A stretch of DNA of 64,000 nucleotides from Pseudooceanicola sp. (lineage in GTDB: Bacteria > Pseudomonadota > Alphaproteobacteria > Rhodobacterales > Rhodobacteraceae), in contig NZ_JARGNH010000004.1 of the NCBI RefSeq assembly GCF_029213205.1, forward strand, positions 62,001-126,000. Reading direction: 5' to 3'. The translations under genes and the position numbers were made by a program. Position 1 is the stretch's first letter. The number at the start of each line of letters is the position of its first letter. This document shows, piece by piece, positions 9,189 to 18,136 of this stretch. The notes below the pieces were generated by a model. That model had not been told where the DNA came from. It ran no database searches and saw nothing but the letters and a program-made list of their open reading frames with translations.

Positions 9189-9242
9189 CGTGGCGATTTG
9201 TTACCTGATTGCGGGCCACGTTAAACATTCCGCTAAAGAGGT
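9189..9242 (+). promoter_or_regulatory. SAM-II (SAM-alpha) riboswitch
   Basis: S-adenosylmethionine-sensing aptamer that lowers metZ expression when SAM is abundant. Stem P1 is CGTGGC (9189-9194) with GCCACG (9215-9220). The loop holds the conserved GATTTG (9195-9200) and TTGC (9209-9212). Downstream are TTAAA (9221-9225) and GCTAAAGAGG (9232-9241). The pseudoknot is ACCT (9203-9206) with AGGT (9239-9242). These match the conserved SAM-II positions, and the class is typical ahead of metZ/metX/metA in alphaproteobacteria. Confidence 0.92.
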
Positions 9243-9253
9243 CATCGAATGGG

Positions 9254-9290
9254 ACCCCCTTCGCTTGGCCTGCGTCGGGGGTTATTTTAT
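9254..9290 (+). terminator. Hairpin after the SAM-II aptamer, possible expression platform
   Basis: Stem ACCCCC (9254-9259) with GGGGGT (9277-9282), extended by CGC/GCG (9262-9264, 9272-9274), then a T-rich TATTTTAT. It lies between the aptamer and the metZ ribosome-binding site (AGGAGG, 9305-9310), so termination control is possible. Many SAM-II switches instead act on translation. Confidence 0.5.
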
Positions 9291-9315
9291 GGGCAAAGAC
9301 GCCCAGGAGGCTGAC

Positions 9316-10497
9316 ATGAGCAACACGTGGAACAAGCGCACCCAGATGGTGCATGGCGGCACCAAACGGTCGCATTATGGCGAGGTGAGTGAGACACTGT
9401 ACCTGACCCAGGGCTTTGTCTATGAAACCGCCGAGGCCGCCGAGGCGCGGTTCCTGAAAGCCGGGCCGGATGAATTCATCTACGCCCGCTATGGCAACCC
9501 CACCGTGCGGATGTTCGAAGACCGACTGTCGGGCCTGGTCGGCTATGAGGATGGGTTTGCCTGTGCCAGCGGCATGGCGGCGGTGAACGGGGCGATGATG
9601 GCGCTGCTGAAGGCTGGCGATCATGTGGTCGCGGCGCGGGCGCTGTTCGGATCCTGCCTCTATGTGCTGGAAGAGGTGCTGGGACGTTTCGGGGTCGAGA
9701 TCAGCTTGGTCGACGGCACCGACAATGCCGCCTGGGATGCGGCGATCCGCCCCGATACAAGGTTGGTGTTTCTCGAAAGCATCTCGAACCCGACGCTCGA
9801 GGTGGTCGATCTGGCGCATGTCTGTGACACCGCCCACCGCAACGGCGCTGTGGTGGTGGCCGATGATGCGATGTCGACGCCGGTGTTTTCCTATTCCAAG
9901 GCCTGCGGCGTCGATCTCTGCGTGATTTCGACCACCAAACATGTGGACGGGCAGGGCCGGATGCTGGGCGGGATGATCTGCGGCAACCGCGATCTGATCC
10001 GGGGACCGATCGAAACCTATCTCAAACACACCGGCGGGGCGATGAATCCGTTCACCGCCTGGGTGCATCTGAAATCGCTCGACACGCTGGACCTGCGGGT
10101 GCGCGCGCAGGCCGCGGCGACACTGCAGATCGCCGAGACGCTGGAAGGTCATCCGAAGTTGAACGCCGTGCGTTATCCGCAACTGCCCAGCCATCCGCAA
10201 AACGCGGTGGCGATGCGCCAGGCCGAATCCGGCGGCACCGTCATCGCCTTTGACGTGAAGGGCGGCAAGGAGGCCTGTTTCAAGTTCCTCAACGCCCTAG
10301 AGATATTTACGATTTCCAACAATTTCGCGGATTCGAAATCCATTGTTACCCATCCGGCGACCACCACCCACCACCGCCTGCCGCAACAGCAAAAAGACCT
10401 GCTTGGCATCTCTCCGGGGCTGGTGCGGCTGTCGGTCGGGCTAGAGGATGTCGGCGATCTGATCGCGGATCTGACCGGGGCGCTGGCCGCGATTTAA
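9316..10497 (+). CDS. metZ: O-succinylhomoserine sulfhydrylase
   Basis: PLP enzyme making homocysteine from O-succinylhomoserine and sulfide, the direct-sulfhydrylation route to methionine. The 393 aa start at ATG 9316, seven nt after AGGAGG. The N-terminus NKRTQMVHGG fits, and YGEVSETLYLTQGFVYETAE is the MetZ entry region. YARYGNPT and the PLP lysine in STTKHVDG (K208) are present, with a C-terminal RLSVGLEDVGDLIADL. It is alone behind a promoter and a SAM-II riboswitch, which explains feedback by SAM. Related cystathionine gamma-synthases share the fold; the context and riboswitch favour MetZ. Confidence 0.95.
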   Translation: MSNTWNKRTQMVHGGTKRSHYGEVSETLYLTQGFVYETAEAAEARFLKAGPDEFIYARYGNPTVRMFEDRLSGLVGYEDGFACASGMAAVNGAMMALLKAGDHVVAARALFGSCLYVLEEVLGRFGVEISLVDGTDNAAWDAAIRPDTRLVFLESISNPTLEVVDLAHVCDTAHRNGAVVVADDAMSTPVFSYSKACGVDLCVISTTKHVDGQGRMLGGMICGNRDLIRGPIETYLKHTGGAMNPFTAWVHLKSLDTLDLRVRAQAAATLQIAETLEGHPKLNAVRYPQLPSHPQNAVAMRQAESGGTVIAFDVKGGKEACFKFLNALEIFTISNNFADSKSIVTHPATTTHHRLPQQQKDLLGISPGLVRLSVGLEDVGDLIADLTGALAAI

Positions 10498-10538
10498 GGT
10501 GATCCAACGCCCACATAGCTGCGTATTTCACCTGAGGA

Positions 10539-10576
10539 TTGGAAATATGACTCCGGACCGCCTATATTCGGTCCGG
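10539..10576 (+). promoter_or_regulatory. Candidate folE2 promoter with a perfect dyad over the -10
   Basis: TTGGAA (10539-10544), 18 nt, TATATT (10563-10568). The -10 lies inside the loop of a perfect 8-bp inverted repeat, CCGGACCG (10553-10560) and CGGTCCGG (10569-10576), 19 nt before the folE2 ATG. A repressor operator is plausible. A hairpin ending the metZ transcript is the alternative, but there is no T tract. Confidence 0.45.
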
Positions 10577-10595
10577 GACGGCGAAAGGGCGGCTG

Positions 10596-11690
10596 ATGAA
10601 CATTCATCCCAAGGACATGGCCAAACGACCGGATCAGGACGAGGCGCGCGCGGCATTGGCCCGGTTGCGACTCTGGGCCGAAACCGCGTCGGATGCGGAT
10701 ATTCTGGCGCTTGATCCGGCGCTTGGACGGTTGCTGAACGACGCGGCGGAGCCGCCGGTTCTGTCGCGTGACTATCCGGAGGGGTTTGTCGCCGATGCCG
10801 ACTACCGTGCCACCCTGCCGGATCTGCAGAATGGCCCGGCCAGCCTGATCCGCGGCGCAAGGCGGATGCTGCAGCATGTCGGCATCTCGAATTTCCGTCT
10901 GCCGATCCGGTTTCATACCCGCGATGGCGCCGAGATGACGCTGGAAAGCGCGGTCACCGGCACTGTCAGCCTTGAGGCGGAGAAGAAGGGCATCAACATG
11001 TCGCGCATCATGCGCAGCTTTTACGCCCATTCCGAAAAGGCATTTAGTTTCAGCGTGATCGAAGACGCGCTTGATGATTACAAAACCAATCTGGAAAGCT
11101 TTGACGCCCGCATCCTGATGCGGTTTTCCTACCCGGTGAAGCGGCAATCCCTGCGCTCGGGTCTGACGGGTTATCAATATTACGATATTGCACTGGAACT
11201 GGTCGAACAGGCCGGGGAACGGGAAAGGATCATCCATCTCGACTATGTCTATTCCTCGACCTGCCCCTGCTCGCTGGAGCTGGCCGAACATGCGCGCCGG
11301 AGCCGCCAGCAACTGGCGACGCCGCATTCGCAACGCTCGGTGGCGCGGATATCGGTGGTGCTGGATGGCGATGCCACGCTCTGGTTCGAGGATTTGATCG
11401 ACATGGCCCGGATCGCGGTGCCGACCGAAACCCAGGTGATGGTGAAACGCGAGGACGAACAGGCCTTTGCCGAAATGAACGCCGCCAACCCGATTTTCGT
11501 CGAGGATGCGGCGCGGCTGTTTGCCGAACAGCTGGAGGATGATCCACGGGTCGGTGATTACCGCGTGGTCGCCAGCCACCAGGAAAGTCTGCACAGCCAT
11601 GACGCGGTCTCGGTGCTGACCGAGGGGCCGACCTTTGCCGCGCAGAGCATTGATCCACGCTATTTCGCCAGCCTGCATCACACCGGCTGA
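10596..11690 (+). CDS. folE2: GTP cyclohydrolase FolE2 (type IB)
   Basis: First step of folate synthesis, GTP to dihydroneopterin triphosphate, by the metal-flexible IB enzyme. The 364 aa contain VGISNFRLPI, the metal-site region STCPCS (near residue 222), PHSQRS, ANPIFVEDAARLFAEQL and ASHQESLHSHDAVS, all FolE2 hallmarks. In organisms with both enzymes, folE2 is often zinc-repressed and takes over when Zn-dependent FolE fails; no FolE is in this window. The start is the ATG at 10596. The later folB and folP genes (28.9-30.8 kb) act in the same pathway. Confidence 0.95.
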   Translation: MNIHPKDMAKRPDQDEARAALARLRLWAETASDADILALDPALGRLLNDAAEPPVLSRDYPEGFVADADYRATLPDLQNGPASLIRGARRMLQHVGISNFRLPIRFHTRDGAEMTLESAVTGTVSLEAEKKGINMSRIMRSFYAHSEKAFSFSVIEDALDDYKTNLESFDARILMRFSYPVKRQSLRSGLTGYQYYDIALELVEQAGERERIIHLDYVYSSTCPCSLELAEHARRSRQQLATPHSQRSVARISVVLDGDATLWFEDLIDMARIAVPTETQVMVKREDEQAFAEMNAANPIFVEDAARLFAEQLEDDPRVGDYRVVASHQESLHSHDAVSVLTEGPTFAAQSIDPRYFASLHHTG

Positions 11691-11858
11691 GGTTCTGAAG
11701 TCGCTCATAAATTGGGCTTTTGACTGGCGAGGTGCCAGCTTTGCGCGCGTCAGCGTCTGAATTCGTTCCATTCGCCGGGGGAATCCTCCTACCCTCGGGC
11801 AACGGAGGATTCGCTCATCAACGCCGCTGCCCCTGATCTGATCCCTGCGCCGCGCCCG

Positions 11859-12665
11859 GTGCTGTCGGCCCAGCCCCGCACCCGAGGGTCGCTGCTGCTG
11901 TCGGCGCGGCTGCGCGGCGGGCGCAGCCGGATTGGCGAATTGCGCCAGCAGGGTGCGCTCAAGGCGCTGTTTCCGCAAGCGCGGCAGGCGGCGCTGCAGG
12001 CGGTGTTCCTGAACACCTCGGGCGGGGTCACTGGCGGCGATCAACTGACCCTGCAGGCCGAGGCCGAGGCCGGCGCGGCGTTGTGTCTGACCAGCCAGGC
12101 CGCCGAACGCATCTACCGCGCCCAACCCGACGAGATCGGGCAGGTCGCAACGCGGTTGCAGGTCGGGGCCGGGGGCCGGATCGACTGGTTGCCGCAGGAA
12201 ACCATCCTGTTCGACGGCGGCGCGCTGGATCGGCGTCTTGACGCCGAGGTGGCGGCAGACGGCTGTCTGCTGGCGGTCGAGCCGCTGATCATCGGGCGCG
12301 TGGCGATGGGCGAAACCGTGCGCGACGCCCGGTTGACCGACCGCTGGCGGGTGCGCCGCGACGGGCGTCTGATTTTTGCCGATACGCTGCGGCTGCACGG
12401 CGATGTCCATGCAATTTTGCAATCCCCCGGCGTCGCGGGCGGGGCCGGGGCAATGGCGGCGCTGCTGTTGGTCGCGCCACACGCCGAAGACCTCGCGGCG
12501 CGGCTCAACACGCTCCTGGCAGGGTGCGGTGCCTGCAGCGCAATCCGTCCCGGCGTGTTGTTCGCCCGGATCCTTGCCCGCGATGGCTTTGCACTTCGGC
12601 AAAGCCTGATTCCTGCCATCCGCCTGTTGTCGGGCGGCGAAATTCCAAGACCATGGATGCTATGA
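11859..12665 (+). CDS. ureD: Urease accessory protein UreD
   Basis: Scaffold for nickel delivery, forming the UreDFG complex on apo-urease. The 268 aa from GTG 11859 contain [24 protein letters not shown] and [12 protein letters not shown], all UreD signatures. The start is uncertain. A strong AACGGAGG site (11801-11808) sits 8 nt before an in-frame ATC (11817) with an open in-frame segment between, while GTG 11859 has no clear ribosome site. The true start may lie up to 14 codons upstream. It opens the urease operon, and ureA begins 1 nt after its stop. Confidence 0.93.
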   Translation: MLSAQPRTRGSLLLSARLRGGRSRIGELRQQGALKALFPQARQAALQAVFLNTSGGVTGGDQLTLQAEAEAGAALCLTSQAAERIYRAQPDEIGQVATRLQVGAGGRIDWLPQETILFDGGALDRRLDAEVAADGCLLAVEPLIIGRVAMGETVRDARLTDRWRVRRDGRLIFADTLRLHGDVHAILQSPGVAGGAGAMAALLLVAPHAEDLAARLNTLLAGCGACSAIRPGVLFARILARDGFALRQSLIPAIRLLSGGEIPRPWML

Positions 12666-12666
12666 C

Positions 12667-12969
12667 ATGCAACTGACACCTCGGGAAAAAGACAAACTGC
12701 TGATCGCGATGGCCGCCGAAGTGGCGCGAAAACGGCTGGCACGGGGGGTCAAGCTGAACTACCCCGAAGCGATTGCGCTGATCACCGATGCGGTGGTCGA
12801 GGGCGCCCGCGATGGCCGTTCGGTGGCCGATATGATGCAGGCCGGGGCCCAGGTGGTCCGGGTCGAGCAATGTATGGAGGGGGTGCCGGAGATGATCCAC
12901 GAGGTGCAGGTCGAGGCGACCTTTCCCGACGGAACAAAGCTGGTCACCGTGCACGATCCTATTCGTTGA
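12667..12969 (+). CDS. ureA: Urease subunit gamma
   Basis: Smallest structural subunit of the (UreABC)3 nickel enzyme that hydrolyses urea to ammonia and carbamate. Its 100 aa are the standard length. [29 protein letters not shown] and [18 protein letters not shown] are near-invariant. The ATG is 1 nt from the ureD stop, so the two are translationally coupled. Confidence 0.98.
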   Translation: MQLTPREKDKLLIAMAAEVARKRLARGVKLNYPEAIALITDAVVEGARDGRSVADMMQAGAQVVRVEQCMEGVPEMIHEVQVEATFPDGTKLVTVHDPIR

Positions 12970-12996
12970 TGCTCTGAATGAGGAAAGGCATTTATC

Positions 12997-13110
12997 ATGC
13001 TTGAGAAAATTAGAAAATTTGCCGAATCAATCGGGTTGATCCCGTCGCCGCCGCCGGTGCCGATCCGGGTTCCGGCCCAATTCAGGGCGCCGCGCCATGA
13101 TCCCCGGTGA
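12997..13110 (+). CDS. Possible 37-aa leader-like small ORF between ureA and ureB
   Basis: Starts at ATG 12997 with an AGGAAAG site at 12981-12987. It reads [20 protein letters not shown] and then a basic Pro/Arg tail, ending 14 nt inside ureB. The first twelve codons are markedly AT-rich compared with the surroundings. An amphipathic N-terminal helix is possible. Its overlap with the ureB start would couple translation. No domain is recognised, and it could be only a spacer. Confidence 0.35.
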   Translation: MLEKIRKFAESIGLIPSPPPVPIRVPAQFRAPRHDPR

Positions 13111-13402
13111 ATTGCTGCCCGCTGCGGGCATGCTGACCCTGAATGCGGACCGTCAGGCGATCACCCTGATGGTCGCCAACACGGGCGACCGGCCGGTGCA
13201 GGTCGGATCGCATTATCATTTTGCCGAGGCCAATCCGGCGCTTGAGTTCGACCGCGTGGCAGCACGCGGCACCCGGCTCGACATTGCGGCGGGCACGGCG
13301 GTGCGGTTTGAGCCGGGGCAGCGCCGCGAGGTCAATCTGATCCCGTTTTCCGGCGGGCGGCAGATCTTTGGTTTCAACCAGGCGGTGATGGGCGATCTCT
13401 GA
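13097..13402 (+). CDS. ureB: Urease subunit beta
   Basis: Structural subunit of 101 aa, the normal length for the three-subunit bacterial enzyme. It begins [11 protein letters not shown] and contains [22 protein letters not shown]-type sequence and [14 protein letters not shown], with GFNQAVMG near the end. No fusion to UreA is present. Confidence 0.98.
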   Translation: MIPGELLPAAGMLTLNADRQAITLMVANTGDRPVQVGSHYHFAEANPALEFDRVAARGTRLDIAAGTAVRFEPGQRREVNLIPFSGGRQIFGFNQAVMGDL

Positions 13403-13432
13403 CCCGCTTTGCAAAATTGGAGGACTAATAAG

Positions 13433-13732
13433 ATGTTTTCACCACAGTTCGATCCCGGCGCGATGATCGCGATGCCGGTCCGCTATATTCAATTCACCGG
13501 GGCGCTGGCTGAACGGCAGCTTCGCCTGATGACCGAGGCACGGCGCGCCGTTTTCTCGGCCAACCCGTTTCTGCTGGCTCTTGCAGAAATGCAGACACTC
13601 AATGTGCTGACCGAGATCCCGACCCCGGCGCCGGACTCACCCCCGGCCCGGTCGAAACCGTCAACGAAAGCGGCCCCGGGATCCAAAGGCTCTCGACGTC
13701 AGCCCGCATCGCCACCGCCATTGCCCGTCTGA
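13433..13732 (+). CDS. 99-aa amphipathic-helix protein between ureB and ureC, unknown (phasin-like?)
   Basis: ATG 13433 is preceded by GGAGG (13419-13423). Residues 1-65 look mainly helical and amphipathic ([36 protein letters not shown]), reminiscent of phasins or membrane/granule-surface helices. Residues 66-99 are a low-complexity Pro/Ser/Lys/Arg tail. It lies within the structural-subunit operon, 30 nt after ureB and 31 nt before ureC, all on one strand, so it should be co-transcribed. I do not recognise a urease function for it, and the phasin resemblance is only by eye. Confidence 0.7.
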   Translation: MFSPQFDPGAMIAMPVRYIQFTGALAERQLRLMTEARRAVFSANPFLLALAEMQTLNVLTEIPTPAPDSPPARSKPSTKAAPGSKGSRRQPASPPPLPV

Positions 13733-13763
13733 CCTGACCCCCGCCGCAAGGAGACCGCCCAGA

Positions 13764-15512
<1,749 letters not shown>

Positions 15513-15638
15513 TGGGGGTTTCTGCGTTGCAGCATTTGCATGACGGGGTTGAGCCTTTGGCGCTAGTAGAGACACCGGTCCTGACCTATTTTCAGAGGCA
15601 GGGGAGGAAACCCAACACAAACTTTGATGAGGTTTCCA

Positions 15639-15860
15639 ATGGCACATATCGCCGCTATCGACAGCAAATCCGGCATCCGCGCCCGGCTCGACAATTTCTT
15701 TGCCGGGATCGGCCAGGGCTTCAACACCTATGTGGAAAGCCGCTCGCGCGTGCATCAGATCCACCGGCTCAACGAATTGTCGGATGCAGAACTGAAAAAA
15801 CTGGGCCTGACCCGCGACGGCATTGCCGCCTACGTGTTCCGCGACCTGCTTTACATCTGA
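15639..15860 (+). CDS. DUF1127 (YjiS-like) small protein between ureC and ureE
   Basis: A 73-aa protein from ATG 15639, with GAGG at 15628-15631. The C-terminal half, HRLNELSDAELKKLGLTRDGIAAYV, is the DUF1127 motif. Small DUF1127 proteins of alphaproteobacteria have been linked to RNA binding and turnover; no urease role is known to me. It follows ureC by 126 bp and precedes ureE by 22 bp, so it lies inside the operon. Its N-terminus (GIRARLDNFFAGIGQGFNTYVE) is a helix. Confidence 0.85.
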   Translation: MAHIAAIDSKSGIRARLDNFFAGIGQGFNTYVESRSRVHQIHRLNELSDAELKKLGLTRDGIAAYVFRDLLYI

Positions 15861-15882
15861 GCCAAACAGCGGGGGCGGCGCG

Positions 15883-16422
15883 ATGAGCGCCGCCGCCCCG
15901 ATCGCCGCCCGTCAGGTCCTGCGGGCCGGACATGGCCGCGCCGTCGCTGACCGCGTGGCCCTGGATTACGATGGCCGATTTCTGCGCCGCAAGGTGCTGA
16001 CCACCGAGGCCGGGTTGCGGGTGCTGGTTGATCTCGATCAGACCATGTCGCTCGACGATGGCGATGCTCTGCTCACGGCCGACGGTCGGGTGATTGCGAT
16101 CACCGCCGCGGCCGAGGCGCTGACCGAGCTGCGCGGTGATGACCTGGTGCGGCTGGCCTGGCACATCGGAAACCGCCATACGCCCTGTGAAATCGACGGC
16201 GATGTCCTGCGTATTCGCAGGGACAAGGTGATGGCGGATATGCTGTCCCGACTGGGCGCGGCCCTCACCGACGTTACTGCCCCGTTCCGCCCCGAAGGTG
16301 GTGCCTATGGCGTCGGGCGCACCCATGGCCACAGCCATGGCGAGGCCGAGGGTGGTCCGCATCAGCACAGCCATAGCCATAGCCACGACAACAGCGCTAA
16401 ATCGCATGACCACGGCCATTGA
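15883..16422 (+). CDS. ureE: Urease accessory protein UreE (nickel metallochaperone)
   Basis: Delivers Ni(II) to the UreDFG-apourease complex. The 179 aa from ATG 15883 comprise an N-terminal peptide-binding domain (RRKVLTTEAGLRVLVDL, LDDGDALLTADG) and a metal-binding domain with LAWHIGNRHTPCEI. The His-rich tail HGHSHGEAEGG, then HQHSHSHSHD and HDHGH, is expected to store or buffer nickel. Its last 17 nt overlap ureF, indicating coupling. Confidence 0.96.
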   Translation: MSAAAPIAARQVLRAGHGRAVADRVALDYDGRFLRRKVLTTEAGLRVLVDLDQTMSLDDGDALLTADGRVIAITAAAEALTELRGDDLVRLAWHIGNRHTPCEIDGDVLRIRRDKVMADMLSRLGAALTDVTAPFRPEGGAYGVGRTHGHSHGEAEGGPHQHSHSHSHDNSAKSHDHGH

Positions 16423-17053
16423 TCCGGCGCTGACCCTGCATCAATGGCTGTCCCCCGCCTTTCCGGTGGGCGCGTTTGCCTATTCACATGGAATGGAATC
16501 CGAGGTCGCCGCGGGACGCTTGCCCGACGCGGCGGCGGTGCTTTCCTGGCTCGACATCTGCCTGACCCAAGGGTCGGGGCGCAATGATGCGATCCTGCTG
16601 GCGGCGGCGCATCGTGGGGCTGCCGATTTGCCGCGCGATCTGGCGGATCTGGCCGAGGCGCTGGCACCGAGCGCCGAGCGGCGTGAGGAAACCATGGCCC
16701 AGGGGCGCGCCTTTGCCACCACAATCAATGCGTTGCACGGGCTCGACCTGTCACCGATGGCCTATCCGCTGGTGGTCGGGCAGGCGGCAGGCCGGATGCA
16801 GCTGCCGCTGGGGCTGACCCTGCGGCTGTTCCTTCAGGCCTTTGCCGGAAACCTGGTTTCGGCGGCGGTGCGGCTGGTGCCGCTGGGCCAGACCGATGGC
16901 CAGAAAGTCCTGGCCGCGCTGGCGCCGGTGATCGAAAACCTTGCGATTGAGGCCAAGTCAGGTGATCTTGACGCGATTGGTGGCGCGGCCTTGACGATTG
17001 ACCTCGCCTCGATGCGGCACGAACGGCAGAGGACACGGCTATTCCGGTCATGA
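16406..17053 (+). CDS. ureF: Urease accessory protein UreF
   Basis: Component of the UreDFG maturation complex, thought to gate UreG GTPase activity. The 215 aa from ATG 16406 begin with HQWLSPAFPVGAFAYSHGME, the UreF signature. All-helical, with NLVSAAVRLVPLGQTDGQ near the C-terminus. The start inside ureE avoids a long extension in the ureE His-tail frame. Its stop overlaps the next ATG (ATGA at 17050-17053). Confidence 0.96.
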   Translation: MTTAIDPALTLHQWLSPAFPVGAFAYSHGMESEVAAGRLPDAAAVLSWLDICLTQGSGRNDAILLAAAHRGAADLPRDLADLAEALAPSAERREETMAQGRAFATTINALHGLDLSPMAYPLVVGQAAGRMQLPLGLTLRLFLQAFAGNLVSAAVRLVPLGQTDGQKVLAALAPVIENLAIEAKSGDLDAIGGAALTIDLASMRHERQRTRLFRS

Positions 17054-17442
17054 CCGAATTCTTCAAACTCACGCACCTGACCCGGGGGTCGTGGTTCGCC
17101 CGTGGTGTGAACAGCAAGACGCTGGCGGTGCTGGGCACCGAGCCGATCCCGATCCTGCCGGACCGGGAGGCGGGGGCGTTTGACTGGCAGGCGCCACTTG
17201 GCCCGACCTTCACCGGGCTGGAGAGCGAGGGCGGCGCCGCCTGGTGGATGGCGCATGAACACGAGGCCTGGTGCGCCGCGCTGATCCCCGATGTGGTGGT
17301 CTGGGTGCGTCAGGTGCTGCCGGACGGGCGTGACGATACCGCCGCCGGGCGCTGCAAAGGTGTCTGGCGACTGGCCGAAGTTGATATAGCGCCCAGCCAT
17401 CTGCTGGTCAGGCTGGGCAACCGCATCGGAGAGGTGAGATGA
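17050..17442 (+). CDS. 130-aa protein coupled between ureF and ureG, unknown
   Basis: Joined by ATGA overlaps to ureF on one side (17050-17053) and ureG on the other (17439-17442), so ureF, this gene and ureG should be translated in series. The protein is Trp-rich (eight Trp), probably mixed alpha/beta and soluble, without signal peptide or membrane segment. Notable segments are [38 protein letters not shown] and [19 protein letters not shown]. His/Cys are few (HEHEAWC, RCKG), so metal binding is possible but unproven. I do not recognise the family. The position predicts a role in urease maturation or its regulation. Confidence 0.85.
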   Translation: MTEFFKLTHLTRGSWFARGVNSKTLAVLGTEPIPILPDREAGAFDWQAPLGPTFTGLESEGGAAWWMAHEHEAWCAALIPDVVVWVRQVLPDGRDDTAAGRCKGVWRLAEVDIAPSHLLVRLGNRIGEVR

Positions 17443-18065
17443 CCCATTCCCCACATGGCCCGCTGCGGATCGGGCTTGGCGGCCCGGTTGGTGCCGGCAA
17501 GACCACGTTGACCGCGGCGCTGGCCCGGGCACTGCGCGATCACCTGTCGGTGGCGGTGGTGACCAATGACATCTACACCCAGGAGGACGCCGAGGCGCTG
17601 GTGCGGATGCAGGCGCTGCCCTCGGACCGGATCCTTGGCGTGGAAACCGGCGGCTGCCCGCATACCGCGATCCGCGAGGATGCCTCGATCAACCTGGATG
17701 CCATCGCCAGGCTGACGGCGCGGTATCCCGATCTCGATGTGGTGTTCGTGGAATCAGGCGGCGACAACCTGTCGGCGACATTTTCGCCAGAGCTGGTCGA
17801 TCTGACGATCTATGTCATCGACGTGGCGGCGGGCGAAGAGATCCCGCGCAAGGGGGGGCCAGCGATCACCCGTTCCGACATCCTGGTGATCAACAAGATC
17901 GACCTTGCCCCCTATGTCGGCGCCGATCTGTCGGTGATGGAACGCGACGCCACCGCACAGCGCCAGGGCCGGCCCTTTGTCTTTGCCAACCTGAAAAAAT
18001 CCGAGGGCGTGGCCGAAATCCTGCGGCTGATCGAGGCCATCGGCGGGTTGCCGGTCCCGGCCTGA
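17439..18065 (+). CDS. ureG: Urease accessory GTPase UreG
   Basis: SIMIBI-class GTPase that supplies nickel to urease. The 208 aa contain P-loop [11 protein letters not shown] (about residues 14-24), [12 protein letters not shown], the nickel-site ETGGCPH (CPH), [17 protein letters not shown] and INKIDLAP. It ends the operon. The spacer to trkH is 71 bp with no clear terminator. Confidence 0.98.
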   Translation: MTHSPHGPLRIGLGGPVGAGKTTLTAALARALRDHLSVAVVTNDIYTQEDAEALVRMQALPSDRILGVETGGCPHTAIREDASINLDAIARLTARYPDLDVVFVESGGDNLSATFSPELVDLTIYVIDVAAGEEIPRKGGPAITRSDILVINKIDLAPYVGADLSVMERDATAQRQGRPFVFANLKKSEGVAEILRLIEAIGGLPVPA

Positions 18066-18136
18066 GACCTTGCGCCGCGACCCCGCCGTTTGCCACGCCT
18101 TGACAGTGCTCATCGCCCAAGCCAAGCCTGCGCCTC

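Noticed and set aside
8812-10200. 462-aa minus-strand frame opposite metZ
   Set aside because: Overlaps the riboswitch and metZ; only its last 77 residues (from 9045) lie in the free spacer, and these lack a start signal.
11720-11745. Sigma-54 promoter ahead of ureD (TGGC...GC)
   Set aside because: The -12 half reads CAGC, not TTGC; the sequence is better seen as a short hairpin CTGGC-GAGGT-GCCAG.
10494-12602. 702-aa minus-strand frame opposite folE2 and ureD
   Set aside because: Covers two well-identified genes in antisense; composition (His/Gln/Arg-rich) is typical of shadow frames in GC-rich DNA.
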